Positions 44,734 to 53,910 of a stretch of DNA of 57,959 nt are shown here, piece after piece. Every line of letters starts with the position of its first letter. Position 1 is the first letter of the stretch. The position numbers and the translations under genes were made by a program. A model generated the notes under the pieces. That model made no database searches. It was not told where the DNA came from and saw only the letters and a list, made by a program, of their open reading frames with translations. Source of the DNA: MVYY01 sp012517575 (GTDB lineage: Bacteria; Bacteroidota; Bacteroidia; Bacteroidales; Paludibacteraceae); the NCBI GenBank assembly GCA_031629035.1, contig JAVLUG010000014.1, positions 1-57,959 on the forward strand, read 5' to 3'.

Positions 44734-46755
44734 ATGATTATGAAAATGCAAAAATTTAGTATATTTATTTTTATCGTTGGGTTAATGGTTGCACTTTTCT
44801 CTGCTTGCCAGCCCGATGAATATGAGTTGGGAAAAGTTATTTCCAAAGAAGAGTTAAGGTATTCTATTGTTCAGGATACTTCAGACCCCAATATGATTAT
44901 TTTAAAAAGTGAAACGCCCGGCGCAACACCTTTATGGATTACGCCTATGGGGCGAAGTACAAGGTTGCAGGATACAGTCCGTATTCCGTTTGCCGGTGAG
45001 TACAATTTCATTTATGGAGTTGAAAGTGCTGGAGGTTTTGTTCAGGCAGATACTTTTAAAATTGTCATAACTACTAACAATCTGAATTATGTCAATGATC
45101 CTCTATGGACATTGCTTTCAGGTGGCGTTGGAAACGAAAAAACATGGCTGCTTGATTTGGATGCAAATGGAGTATGTAAATATTTTACCGGTCCACTCTA
45201 TTTTTATGGTACAGAAGACAGTTGGGAGACTATGGCGCTTTATAAAAGTGGTAAAACTGCTGATGAAATTAAAGCTTTATTGGGAATTACCGACACATGG
45301 AACTGGGAAGCTGACTGGAAAGGTAATTCATGGATTATGCCTGCAGGCGATTATGGCACAATGACTTTCAGTCTTAAAGGAAATGCTACTGTTACTGTTG
45401 ATCATAAAATGCTCGGCAGAGTTGAACAGGGCACTTATTTTCTTGATGTTACAAATAAAGTGTTACGCTTGACCGATGCGAGTCCTTTACACGATCAAGG
45501 ACGAGATGGGGCTGTTGTCGACTGGGGAAATCTGAAATTGATGTCGTTGACTGAAAACACCATGCAATTGGCAGCTTTGCGTGACAAGGCTTTATCTGGA
45601 GAAGATCCGTGTTTATTGGTTTATAATTTTATTTCAAAAGATTATGCCGATAATTGGGTGCCGGGTGAACAACCTGTACCGGAGCCTCAATTACCTGATG
45701 GCTGGAAAGATGATGTTACCAAAATTGTGCTTAAAACTATTACATGGAAATTGTCCGACCAGAATCCAATTGACTGGTGCAATTTGGATGGATCGAGAAT
45801 GAATGGTTGGAATACTCCTTCCGATTATCCTGCCTGGCTTGGAACGCCTGATCCTTCGATTTACAGCGGATTTTCTCTTACGTTGAATTCAGATGAAAAT
45901 ACAGTAGAATTTGTAGCTCCCGATGGCACCAAACAAAATGGCACTTTCACTTTGGATGATAAGGGTATTTATACCTTCTCAGGTATTTCTCCCAATTTTA
46001 GCATCATTAGCTGGGCAACTTTCCATCTATCGGACAATAATCAGTTAAGAATAATGTCTATAGAAAAAGATGGATTGGGAAATGTTACTGGTATGTGGGT
46101 TGGCGCGAAGGATCCTGTTAAGGACGAATATATGGCTTATCATTTGGTTCCTTCTGTGGCAGGCAGCTCAAATGATCCTGTAGAAGCCATGAAAAAGGCA
46201 ATAGTGAAGGCTCTGACCGGTTCAGGAACAAGAACTTTTAAGCCCGATTTGAACTGGTTTGTTGATTGGGTGAGCGGATCTCCTAACTTTACAGGTGGAT
46301 GGACAAGCTCTTCAACTTTTGGGACAGACTACACTTCCAATTCTTGGGTTTGGAATGCTACTACAGCTGAAATTGCTTCGAGCGCTTCATTACAATTTAC
46401 TTTGTCGGGAAATCAGATTCAGTTGACTGTTAAACAGAAGTTGTATAAAGAGCATCAAACTACCAATGAGAGCGGAGAAAGTATTTGGGTTACCGACCAG
46501 GTGATAGATAACTTCACCAATTCGGGTTCGGTAACTGTTAATGCAGAAGATCAGACTTTAGCCATCAGCATTCCTTTAATTGATTATTCGGGTTCTCCTG
46601 CTCGTTGGCTTAGTTCTACCGGAAATGAAGGAGTTTGGTACCTTGTCCCTCACGGAGGTTCAACTTATACGAATGTCGAAACCAACGGAATCTGGTTGGG
46701 ATATACCAGTAAGACGGATGAAACAACTATTTTACATTTTGTTGTAGCAGAGTAA
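44734..46755 (+). CDS. Putative surface glycan-binding lipoprotein (SusE/SGBP position)
   Basis: The 673-residue protein has a lipoprotein signal with C25 (VALFSACQPDEYELG). It continues with a PKD-like N-terminal segment (residues about 40-110, ending ADTFKIVITTNN) and several beta-rich, tryptophan-rich segments, for example DTWNWEADWKGNSWIMPAGDYG, DWCNLDGSRMNGWNTPSDYPAW and DWVSGSPNFTGGWTSSSTFG. It lies directly after SusD (9 bases), where SusE/SGBP proteins are encoded. No enzyme motifs are seen. I infer a cell-surface glycan-binding role. Three closely spaced ATG codons (44734, 44740, 44746) leave the start uncertain by a few residues. Confidence 0.75.
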   Translation: MIMKMQKFSIFIFIVGLMVALFSACQPDEYELGKVISKEELRYSIVQDTSDPNMIILKSETPGATPLWITPMGRSTRLQDTVRIPFAGEYNFIYGVESAGGFVQADTFKIVITTNNLNYVNDPLWTLLSGGVGNEKTWLLDLDANGVCKYFTGPLYFYGTEDSWETMALYKSGKTADEIKALLGITDTWNWEADWKGNSWIMPAGDYGTMTFSLKGNATVTVDHKMLGRVEQGTYFLDVTNKVLRLTDASPLHDQGRDGAVVDWGNLKLMSLTENTMQLAALRDKALSGEDPCLLVYNFISKDYADNWVPGEQPVPEPQLPDGWKDDVTKIVLKTITWKLSDQNPIDWCNLDGSRMNGWNTPSDYPAWLGTPDPSIYSGFSLTLNSDENTVEFVAPDGTKQNGTFTLDDKGIYTFSGISPNFSIISWATFHLSDNNQLRIMSIEKDGLGNVTGMWVGAKDPVKDEYMAYHLVPSVAGSSNDPVEAMKKAIVKALTGSGTRTFKPDLNWFVDWVSGSPNFTGGWTSSSTFGTDYTSNSWVWNATTAEIASSASLQFTLSGNQIQLTVKQKLYKEHQTTNESGESIWVTDQVIDNFTNSGSVTVNAEDQTLAISIPLIDYSGSPARWLSSTGNEGVWYLVPHGGSTYTNVETNGIWLGYTSKTDETTILHFVVAE

Positions 46756-46767
46756 TTTCTTAAATCT

Positions 46768-46809
46768 GACAGGATCCTTTTCAACTTGATTCAGGGTCCT
46801 GTCTTTTTT
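46768..46809 (+). terminator. Terminator/attenuator between glycan-binding protein and GH5
   Basis: GACAGGATCC (46768-46777) pairs with GGGTCCTGTC (46794-46803), with one G-T wobble, and is followed by six T residues (46804-46809). It separates the transport/binding genes from the hydrolase genes on the same strand. Confidence 0.8.
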
Positions 46810-46825
46810 AAATAATATATAGTGA

Positions 46826-48343
46826 ATGGTAATGATGTACAGATTAAAAATTATTCTTGTTCTTTTCATGCTTTCCTTATTATCATCTGTGGGATGTAGC
46901 GATAAGGAAAAAATTTCAGAAGAAATTCCAGTTCCTGAATTAACGGTTAATCCTTTAACGCTGGAATTTTCTGCTGAAGGAGGAGAAAAAACTCTTTCAA
47001 TTTATAGTAATACAAATTGGCAAATTAATTTTTTAACTTCAGGATGGGTGAGGCCTTCCCTCACTACCTCCAGTGGCAATGTTGTGGTTAAAGTTACTGC
47101 CGATCCGAATGAAAACAGAGAAAGAAGAGAGACAACATTCACCATAAAAGCAGCTGGTGTAGAAAATGTGGTGGTTACTATCACTCAAGCCGGGAAAGAC
47201 TCTACCGGAGAACCTGAAGAACCTGAAATTTATATAGAACCCGATAATACAGGAATGCGAAATTTAAGTTCGCTTCAGTTAACTCAATTAATGGATGTTG
47301 GCTGGAATCTGGGAAATTCCCTGGAAGCTATTGTAGTAAACAATGGCGTATATTCAGGTGGTGAAACATCTTGGGGTAACCCTTTGACAACAAAAACACT
47401 TATCGATTCAGTCAAGCAGGCCGGTTTTAATTGTATCCGTATTCCGGTGGCTTGGTCGCACAAATTAGAAGATCCAACCACCTATAAAATTTCAAAAACT
47501 TGGCTTGCACGGGTGGAAGAAGTTGTTAATTATGCTCTTTCCAACGATATGTTTGTGATTATCAATATACACTGGGATGGCGGGTGGATGAATCATCCCG
47601 ATTATGGTCATCAGCAAGCCATCAACAATAAATTATCAGCTCTATGGAAACAAATTGCCATATATTTTCGTAATTACGATGATCGGTTACTTTTTGCCGG
47701 AAGTAATGAAGTAATGGTGGAAGGTTACTATGGCAGTCCTTCTTCGGAAAATCTTGCTGTACAGAATTCGTTCAATCAGACTTTTGTCAATGCAGTTCGG
47801 GCTACTGGTGGACGAAATTATTATCGCCATTTGGTAGTTCAAGGATTTAATACCAATATCACTTACACCTACAATGGCTTTATTTTACCTTCCGATGTTA
47901 TTGAAAAACGCTTAATGGTTGAAGTTCATTATTACGATCCCTATGAGTTTACTTTAAAGGAAGATCAACCTTACAATACGCAGTGGGGCGCTCCTTTTGC
48001 CGGTGGTGATGTAACCAATTGGGGACAGGAGGACTGGGTAGAAAGTGCTTTCGGAATGATGAAGACCAAGTTTTATGATAATGGCATACCGGTAATTTTA
48101 GGCGAATATGCAGCGATTCATCGAACTTCACTAACTGGCGAAGCTTATGTTAAACACAAAGCTGCACGTGAATATTTCCTCGAATATGTTACCAATGCTG
48201 CAAAAAGAAAAGGACTGGTTCCTTTTTATTGGGACAATGGCAATAAAGGAAACAACAGTTGCGTGATTTTTGACAGATCCACCGGAGAAGCTTTGGATCG
48301 AGGCGCTCTTGAAGCTATTATGAAAGGAAAAATTTTGAACTAA
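46826..48343 (+). CDS. BACON-GH5 endo-glucanase lipoprotein
   Basis: The 505-residue protein has a lipoprotein signal (C24 in LSSVGCSDKE), a BACON domain (about 36-121, LEFSAEGGEKTLSIYSNTNW ... VVVTITQAGK) and a GH5 barrel (about 150-500, DVGWNLGNSLEA). The acid/base is E295 in GSNEV and the nucleophile is E427 in VILGEYAA; the usual Pro after the acid/base Glu is Val here. The pattern is that of subfamily GH5_4, whose members cleave xyloglucan, cellulose or mixed-linkage glucan. BACON-GH5 lipoproteins are the surface endo-xyloglucanases of Bacteroides xyloglucan loci, which fits the two GH31 genes that follow. Confidence 0.88.
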   Translation: MVMMYRLKIILVLFMLSLLSSVGCSDKEKISEEIPVPELTVNPLTLEFSAEGGEKTLSIYSNTNWQINFLTSGWVRPSLTTSSGNVVVKVTADPNENRERRETTFTIKAAGVENVVVTITQAGKDSTGEPEEPEIYIEPDNTGMRNLSSLQLTQLMDVGWNLGNSLEAIVVNNGVYSGGETSWGNPLTTKTLIDSVKQAGFNCIRIPVAWSHKLEDPTTYKISKTWLARVEEVVNYALSNDMFVIINIHWDGGWMNHPDYGHQQAINNKLSALWKQIAIYFRNYDDRLLFAGSNEVMVEGYYGSPSSENLAVQNSFNQTFVNAVRATGGRNYYRHLVVQGFNTNITYTYNGFILPSDVIEKRLMVEVHYYDPYEFTLKEDQPYNTQWGAPFAGGDVTNWGQEDWVESAFGMMKTKFYDNGIPVILGEYAAIHRTSLTGEAYVKHKAAREYFLEYVTNAAKRKGLVPFYWDNGNKGNNSCVIFDRSTGEALDRGALEAIMKGKILN

Positions 48344-48408
48344 CTTTGAAAACAGACGAGAAATAGATTAAAAAACGATCAATTATAATTTAAGGTAAAA
48401 ATATTGTT

Positions 48409-51249
48409 ATGAAACCGTTGAAGCGATTTTTATGTTTTTTTCTGATAGTCTTATTTTGTTGGTCATGTACCAACAAAGGATGGAAAAGCGATGAAAACTC
48501 TTTAGTAGTTTATCCACGAGAAGGTGAAGCAAAAGTAGTTAGAATCGAACCTTTTGATAATGATATTATCAGAGTTTCTGCCACTCCGAAAAAATTTAGT
48601 AAAGAAGAAAGCCTGGTTGTGTTACCAAAGGCAAAAAAAGTGGAATTCAGAGTTACCGAAGATGGAAACTTGCTTTATTTAATTACATCAAAATTAAAGG
48701 TAGAAGTTTCAAAAATTTCTGGAAAAGTACGTTTCCTTGATTTGAATGGAAAGGTTTTCCTGCAGGAACTTGAAGGAGGAAGAACTTTTCAACCAATAAA
48801 AGTGGAAAAGGAAAAAGGTTATGAACTGCGTCAGATTTTTCAGTCGTCTGATAGCGAAGCCCTTTACGGTTTGGGTCAGCATCAGGCACACGAAATGAAT
48901 TATAAGGGGAAAAATGAAGAACTTTTTCAGTATAATACTAAAGTTTCCGTTCCTTTTATTGTTTCCACAGGTAATTACGGATTACTGTGGGACAATTATT
49001 CGTTATCGCGTTATGGAGATCCACGTCCCTATGGACAAATAAACCAGTTTAAGCTGTACAATGCCGATGGGAACGAAGGTGGGCTGACTGTTTCTTATAT
49101 TGATGATATCAAGACCAATCATCTTTTTGCAGTAAGAAGAGAAGACAAGATTGATTACGAAAATCTCGAAACGGTAAAGAATTTTCCCGACAAAATGAAT
49201 TTTAACAATGCCAAAGTATTATGGGATGGTTATCTTGAACCTACTGAAACAGGTACATATCGGTTTCTTTTGTATTATGCCGGCTATACCAAAATTTGGA
49301 TTAACGACACTTTAATGGCAAATCGCTGGCGTACAGCATGGAACCCATCTGTAGCCAAATTTCAACTTGACATGCAAACGGGAAAAAAATACCATATCAA
49401 AATGGAATGGATTCCGGATGGTGGAATATCCTATATTGGTTTAAAAGCGCTTTCTCCCGTTGATCCAAATATGCAAAAAAACATTTCTTTTTATTCCGAA
49501 ATGGGTAATCAAATTGACTATTATTTTATGTCAGGAGAAAACATGGACAGCGTGATAGCCAATTACCGGGAACTGACCGGCAAGGCTCAAATAATGCCAA
49601 AATGGGCAATGGGATTCTGGCAAAGCCGCGAGCGATACAAAACGCAGAATGAATTGTTGGAAACACTCTCAGAATTCAGAAAACACAATATTCCAATTGA
49701 TAACATTGTGCAGGATTGGTTTTATTGGAAAGTCGATCAGTGGGGAAGTCATGAATTTGATCCTGAACGCTTTCCCAATCCGAAGGCGATGGTTGATACT
49801 GTTCACCAACAACATGCTCACCTTATGATTTCGGTATGGCCAAAATTTTATGTCGGGACCGAACATTTTAATGAATTTAGTCAAAAGGGCTGGATGTATC
49901 AACAAGCAGTAAAGGACAGTATTCGCGATTGGGTTTATCCGGGTTTCATTGGTTCATTTTACGATGCATATTCATCGGGTGCACGTGAATTATTCTGGAA
50001 ACAGATTTACGAACATTTGTATTCGTTGGGTATGGATGCATGGTGGCTTGATGCTACAGAGCCGGATATTCTTTCAAATGCAAGCATTGCCTATCGTAAA
50101 GCGTTGATGAATCCGACGGCATTGGGTTCTTCTACAAAATATTTTAATGCATATGCTTTGATGAATGCCAAAGGTGTATATGAAGGTCAGCGACGCGATG
50201 GGAAAGGAGAAAGAGTGTTTATCCTTACTCGTTCGGGTTTTGCTGGAATGCAAAGATATGGCACGGCTACCTGGAGCGGCGATATCGGAACAGTTTGGGA
50301 AGATATGAGAGCTCAGATTACTGCAGGAATTAATTTTTCGATGTCGGGATTGCCGTACTGGACAATGGATATTGGAGGTTTTTGTGTGGAAAAACGTTAT
50401 GAAAATGCAAAAGAAGGCAGTGAAGAACTTAATGAATGGCGAGAGTTGAATACACGTTGGTATCAGTTTGGAGCCTTTGCACCCCTTTTCCGCGTACACG
50501 GTCAATATCCTTATCGTGAAATTTTCAATATTGCGCCTGAAAATCATCCTGCCTATCAGTCTATGCTCTATTACGATAAATTGCGCTACCGCTTGATGCC
50601 TTATATTTATAGCCTTGCAGGAGCAGTTTATCATCACAATTATACCATCATGCGAGGTTTGGCAATGGATTTCACTTCCGACAACAATGTTTATGACATT
50701 GGCGACCAGTACATGTTCGGACCTGCTTTTATGGTTTGTCCGGTCTATGAATACAAAGCTCGTCATCGCGAAGTATATTTTCCAAAAAAGATGGGTTGGT
50801 ACGATTTATACACAGGTAATTATCAGGAAGGTGGAACGAAAAAAACGGTAAAAGCTCCTTACGAACGCATGCCATTGTTTGTAAAGGAAGGCTCAATAAT
50901 TCCAGTAGGACCAGAAATTCAGTACACAACTGAAAAACAGCCCAATCTTATCGATTTGTATGTTTATACGGGAGCTGATGGAAATTTTGAACTTTATGAA
51001 GATGAAAATGTGAATTACAACTATGAAAAGGGAAAATTTGCCATTATTCCGTTCAGATATGATGAAAATCAGAAAAAATTATTCATTGGTGACCGACAAG
51101 GAACTTATCCTGGCATGTTGTCAACCAGAAAATTTAATGTCATAGTTGTATCCAGAAAAAATCCTGTTGGTTTCCTTTCCGAAAAAGTAAAAGGGACTTT
51201 GGTTGAATACAATGGGAAACAGGTTGAAATCAATGTGGACAAATTATAA
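48409..51249 (+). CDS. GH31 alpha-xylosidase-like lipoprotein with PA14 domain
   Basis: The 946-residue protein has a lipoprotein signal (C20 in LFCWSCTNKG), an N-terminal beta-sandwich, an inserted PA14 domain (about 230-370, VLWDGYLEPTETGTYRFLLYYAGYTKIWIND) and the GH31 barrel. The nucleophile is D548 (DAWWLDATEPD) and the acid/base is D625 (TWSGDIGTVWED). PA14-containing GH31 enzymes of this shape are alpha-xylosidases acting on xyloglucan oligosaccharides; PA14 extends the binding site for long substrates. The gene lies 65 bases after GH5, so the two are probably co-transcribed. Confidence 0.88.
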   Translation: MKPLKRFLCFFLIVLFCWSCTNKGWKSDENSLVVYPREGEAKVVRIEPFDNDIIRVSATPKKFSKEESLVVLPKAKKVEFRVTEDGNLLYLITSKLKVEVSKISGKVRFLDLNGKVFLQELEGGRTFQPIKVEKEKGYELRQIFQSSDSEALYGLGQHQAHEMNYKGKNEELFQYNTKVSVPFIVSTGNYGLLWDNYSLSRYGDPRPYGQINQFKLYNADGNEGGLTVSYIDDIKTNHLFAVRREDKIDYENLETVKNFPDKMNFNNAKVLWDGYLEPTETGTYRFLLYYAGYTKIWINDTLMANRWRTAWNPSVAKFQLDMQTGKKYHIKMEWIPDGGISYIGLKALSPVDPNMQKNISFYSEMGNQIDYYFMSGENMDSVIANYRELTGKAQIMPKWAMGFWQSRERYKTQNELLETLSEFRKHNIPIDNIVQDWFYWKVDQWGSHEFDPERFPNPKAMVDTVHQQHAHLMISVWPKFYVGTEHFNEFSQKGWMYQQAVKDSIRDWVYPGFIGSFYDAYSSGARELFWKQIYEHLYSLGMDAWWLDATEPDILSNASIAYRKALMNPTALGSSTKYFNAYALMNAKGVYEGQRRDGKGERVFILTRSGFAGMQRYGTATWSGDIGTVWEDMRAQITAGINFSMSGLPYWTMDIGGFCVEKRYENAKEGSEELNEWRELNTRWYQFGAFAPLFRVHGQYPYREIFNIAPENHPAYQSMLYYDKLRYRLMPYIYSLAGAVYHHNYTIMRGLAMDFTSDNNVYDIGDQYMFGPAFMVCPVYEYKARHREVYFPKKMGWYDLYTGNYQEGGTKKTVKAPYERMPLFVKEGSIIPVGPEIQYTTEKQPNLIDLYVYTGADGNFELYEDENVNYNYEKGKFAIIPFRYDENQKKLFIGDRQGTYPGMLSTRKFNVIVVSRKNPVGFLSEKVKGTLVEYNGKQVEINVDKL

Positions 51250-51385
51250 AAGAGAACCAAAGGAACGAAAGGTTTTGTTTCCTATCCGGCATAAATTATA
51301 TTTTAAGAATATAGCTTGAGAATTTACGTAAATAAGCTGAAATATTTTTTTGGTGATTTTCATCCATTTTTTAATAACTTTTCTG

Positions 51386-53770
51386 ATGAAAAATTTCAAA
51401 ATTTTCTTTTTGGTAATCTGTTTAATGAATAGCCTATCTTTTACTGTTAGTTCACAATTGCAGATTAATTCGGGTAATCAGTATTTAATGAGTCAGGCTA
51501 AGTATATGAGTACAGATTTTGGCGACTTTACCAATATCTTTTTCTTTGCCGATAAGTTATTGTCTTTTGATGTGGCTGACGCTTCGGGAACTATATGTTG
51601 GAAACGCTACAGTTTATATACACGACAAGCGTTTAATACCAACACCGTGCTGGCTCAACCACTCAAAATGCTCGACTTCCCGTTTTCGGCTTACGATAAT
51701 GATCCTGCATTAAAGTTTTCCATTGATTTTATTTCGCCACGAACCGTTCGAATCAGGATGATGACTTCTCCGGTTGATATAAAGGAAGAACCTTCATTAA
51801 TGCTGGCAAAAGAACCAAAGAAAGACCAATCGTGGAAAGTAAAGGAAAGTCCCGGCGAAATCAGATATACCAATTCTTTCGGAAGCATTTCTATAGAAAA
51901 AAATCCATGGAGAATTGTATTGCGGGATGCTGAAGGTAAAATCATGACCAAAACGCGCACCTTAAGTGATAATGATTCTACGCAAGTTAAAACCCTCCCT
52001 TTTAATTTTATTAAACGGGGTTCGGACAACCGTCGAATGGTCAATCCTGTGTTTTCGTTATCGCCGGGTGAAATGATTTTCGGATGTGGAGAGTCGTTTG
52101 GACATTTGAATAAAGTTGGCCAAAAGCTAAACCTTTTTGTTACTGATCCACAAGGTCCGGAAACGGATCAAATGTATAAACCTGTTCCTTTTTTCATGAG
52201 CAACAAAGGATATGGCATTTTTATGCACACCTCAGCGCCGGTAACATGCGATTTTGGTGCAACCAATATTAATGTAACCAAATTGTTTATGGGCGACGAA
52301 TCCATAGACCTTTTCATTTTCTTTGGTGAACCAAAAGATCTTTTGAATGAATATACCGAGATTGTCGGCAAAGCTGCTATGCCTCCTTTATGGTCGTTTG
52401 GAACATGGATGAGCCGAATTACCTATTTTTCTCAAAAAGAAGGATATGAAGTAGCGGAGAATTTAAGGAAATACAGAATTCCTTCCGATGTCATTCATTT
52501 TGATACCGGTTGGTTTGATAAGGATTGGCAGTGCGATTATCAATTTTCTCCCGAACGTTTCCCCAATCCTCAACAGATGTTGAAAGATTTGAGGAATAAA
52601 GGATTTCGTGTTTGTTTGTGGCAATTGCCATATTTTACTCCTAAGAATCCTCTTTTTAAAGAATTGATTGAAAAAGGATTTTACGTAAAAAATGCAAAAG
52701 GAGGACTTCCTTATGAAGATGTTGTGCTCGATTTTTCCAATCTGAATGCGGTAAAATGGTATCAGGATAAATTGGCTCATTTATTACAAATGGGAGTTTC
52801 TGCTATTAAGGTGGATTTTGGTGAAGGGGCTCCTTTCGATGGTATTTATGCTTCGGGCAAAACCGGACTTTATGAACACAATCTTTATCCGTTGAGATAT
52901 AATAAGGCTGTGGCAGATATTATCAACCAAATTCATGGGGAAAACATTATCTGGGCACGAAGTGCCTGGGCCGGTTCACAACGCTATCCCTTGCATTGGG
53001 GCGGTGATGCGGAAACAACTAACATGGGCATGGTAGGAACATTACGCGGCGGTTTATCTTTCGGACTAAGTGGATTTGCTTTCTGGAGTCATGATATGGG
53101 AGGTTTCGTTACTTCCAGCCCCGAAGATTTATATCGTCGATGGTTGCCATTTGGCTTTCTTTCGTCCCATACACGAGCACATGGAGCACCTCCAACCGAA
53201 CCGTGGTTGTATAATGAAAGTTTTGTAAACGCTTTTCGTCAAAGTGCAGAGCTAAAATACCGATTAATGCCTTATGTATATGCTCAGTCAAAGGAATGTT
53301 GTGAGAAAGGATTGCCAATGGTTCGTGCCTTGTTTGTTGAATTTCCGCACGATGCAGGAAGCTGGCTGATAGAAGATGAATATTTGTTTGGCAGCCAGAT
53401 ATTGGTTGCTCCTATGATGGAAAGCGGGACAGAACGAAATGTTTATTTACCGGCAGGTAAATGGATCGATTATCAGACCGGAAAGATATATGAAGGCGGT
53501 TGGCACGACATACAAATCGGTATTATTCCGGCTATAATTTTGGTTCGTGACGGAGCTGTTCTGCCTCATATTCAGTTAGCACAATGTACTGATGAAATGG
53601 ATTGGAGCCAAATTGAATTAAAAATATATGCGGTTGATGCCAAAGAAGCTACAGGATTATTGTGTCTTCCTTCTGATAATCAGCTTCATGCTTTGAAAGT
53701 TACAGTAAAAACTCATCAGATAAAAGCTGATGGATTAGAAAATAAGATAAAATTTAAAGTCATTGAGTAA
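51386..53770 (+). CDS. GH31 alpha-xylosidase, YicI-like
   Basis: I choose the ATG at 51386 (MKNFKIFFLVICLMNSLSF), which gives a proper signal peptide; the in-frame TTG/GTG upstream is less likely. The 794-residue protein lacks PA14. Its barrel carries the nucleophile D477 in KVDFGEGAPFDG and the acid/base D541 in HWGGDAE, the same surroundings as in YicI-type alpha-xylosidases. A signal peptide without lipobox suggests a periplasmic enzyme that trims small xylosylated oligosaccharides after import. A hairpin follows the stop codon directly. Confidence 0.88.
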   Translation: MKNFKIFFLVICLMNSLSFTVSSQLQINSGNQYLMSQAKYMSTDFGDFTNIFFFADKLLSFDVADASGTICWKRYSLYTRQAFNTNTVLAQPLKMLDFPFSAYDNDPALKFSIDFISPRTVRIRMMTSPVDIKEEPSLMLAKEPKKDQSWKVKESPGEIRYTNSFGSISIEKNPWRIVLRDAEGKIMTKTRTLSDNDSTQVKTLPFNFIKRGSDNRRMVNPVFSLSPGEMIFGCGESFGHLNKVGQKLNLFVTDPQGPETDQMYKPVPFFMSNKGYGIFMHTSAPVTCDFGATNINVTKLFMGDESIDLFIFFGEPKDLLNEYTEIVGKAAMPPLWSFGTWMSRITYFSQKEGYEVAENLRKYRIPSDVIHFDTGWFDKDWQCDYQFSPERFPNPQQMLKDLRNKGFRVCLWQLPYFTPKNPLFKELIEKGFYVKNAKGGLPYEDVVLDFSNLNAVKWYQDKLAHLLQMGVSAIKVDFGEGAPFDGIYASGKTGLYEHNLYPLRYNKAVADIINQIHGENIIWARSAWAGSQRYPLHWGGDAETTNMGMVGTLRGGLSFGLSGFAFWSHDMGGFVTSSPEDLYRRWLPFGFLSSHTRAHGAPPTEPWLYNESFVNAFRQSAELKYRLMPYVYAQSKECCEKGLPMVRALFVEFPHDAGSWLIEDEYLFGSQILVAPMMESGTERNVYLPAGKWIDYQTGKIYEGGWHDIQIGIIPAIILVRDGAVLPHIQLAQCTDEMDWSQIELKIYAVDAKEATGLLCLPSDNQLHALKVTVKTHQIKADGLENKIKFKVIE

Positions 53771-53794
53771 ATTAAGTCTGCTTAATTTTTTTTT
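53769..53794 (+). terminator. AT-rich terminator after the second GH31 gene
   Basis: AAATTAAG (53769-53776) pairs perfectly with CTTAATTT (53781-53788) around the loop TCTG, followed by further T residues to 53794. The stem overlaps the stop codon. The low GC content makes it a weak terminator. Confidence 0.5.
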
Positions 53795-53910
53795 GATATA
53801 GAAAAAATTTATCCAAGACAGAAAATCTTTATTATATAATTTAGTAAATCAGATATTTACAAACATATTGAATGTTGTCAAATAAAATGAATAGAATAAA
53901 TATTTAGGTT

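Noticed and set aside
50074..50766. Open frame of 230 codons opposite the first GH31 gene
   Set aside because: Antisense to conserved GH31 active-site codons, with no recognisable domain.
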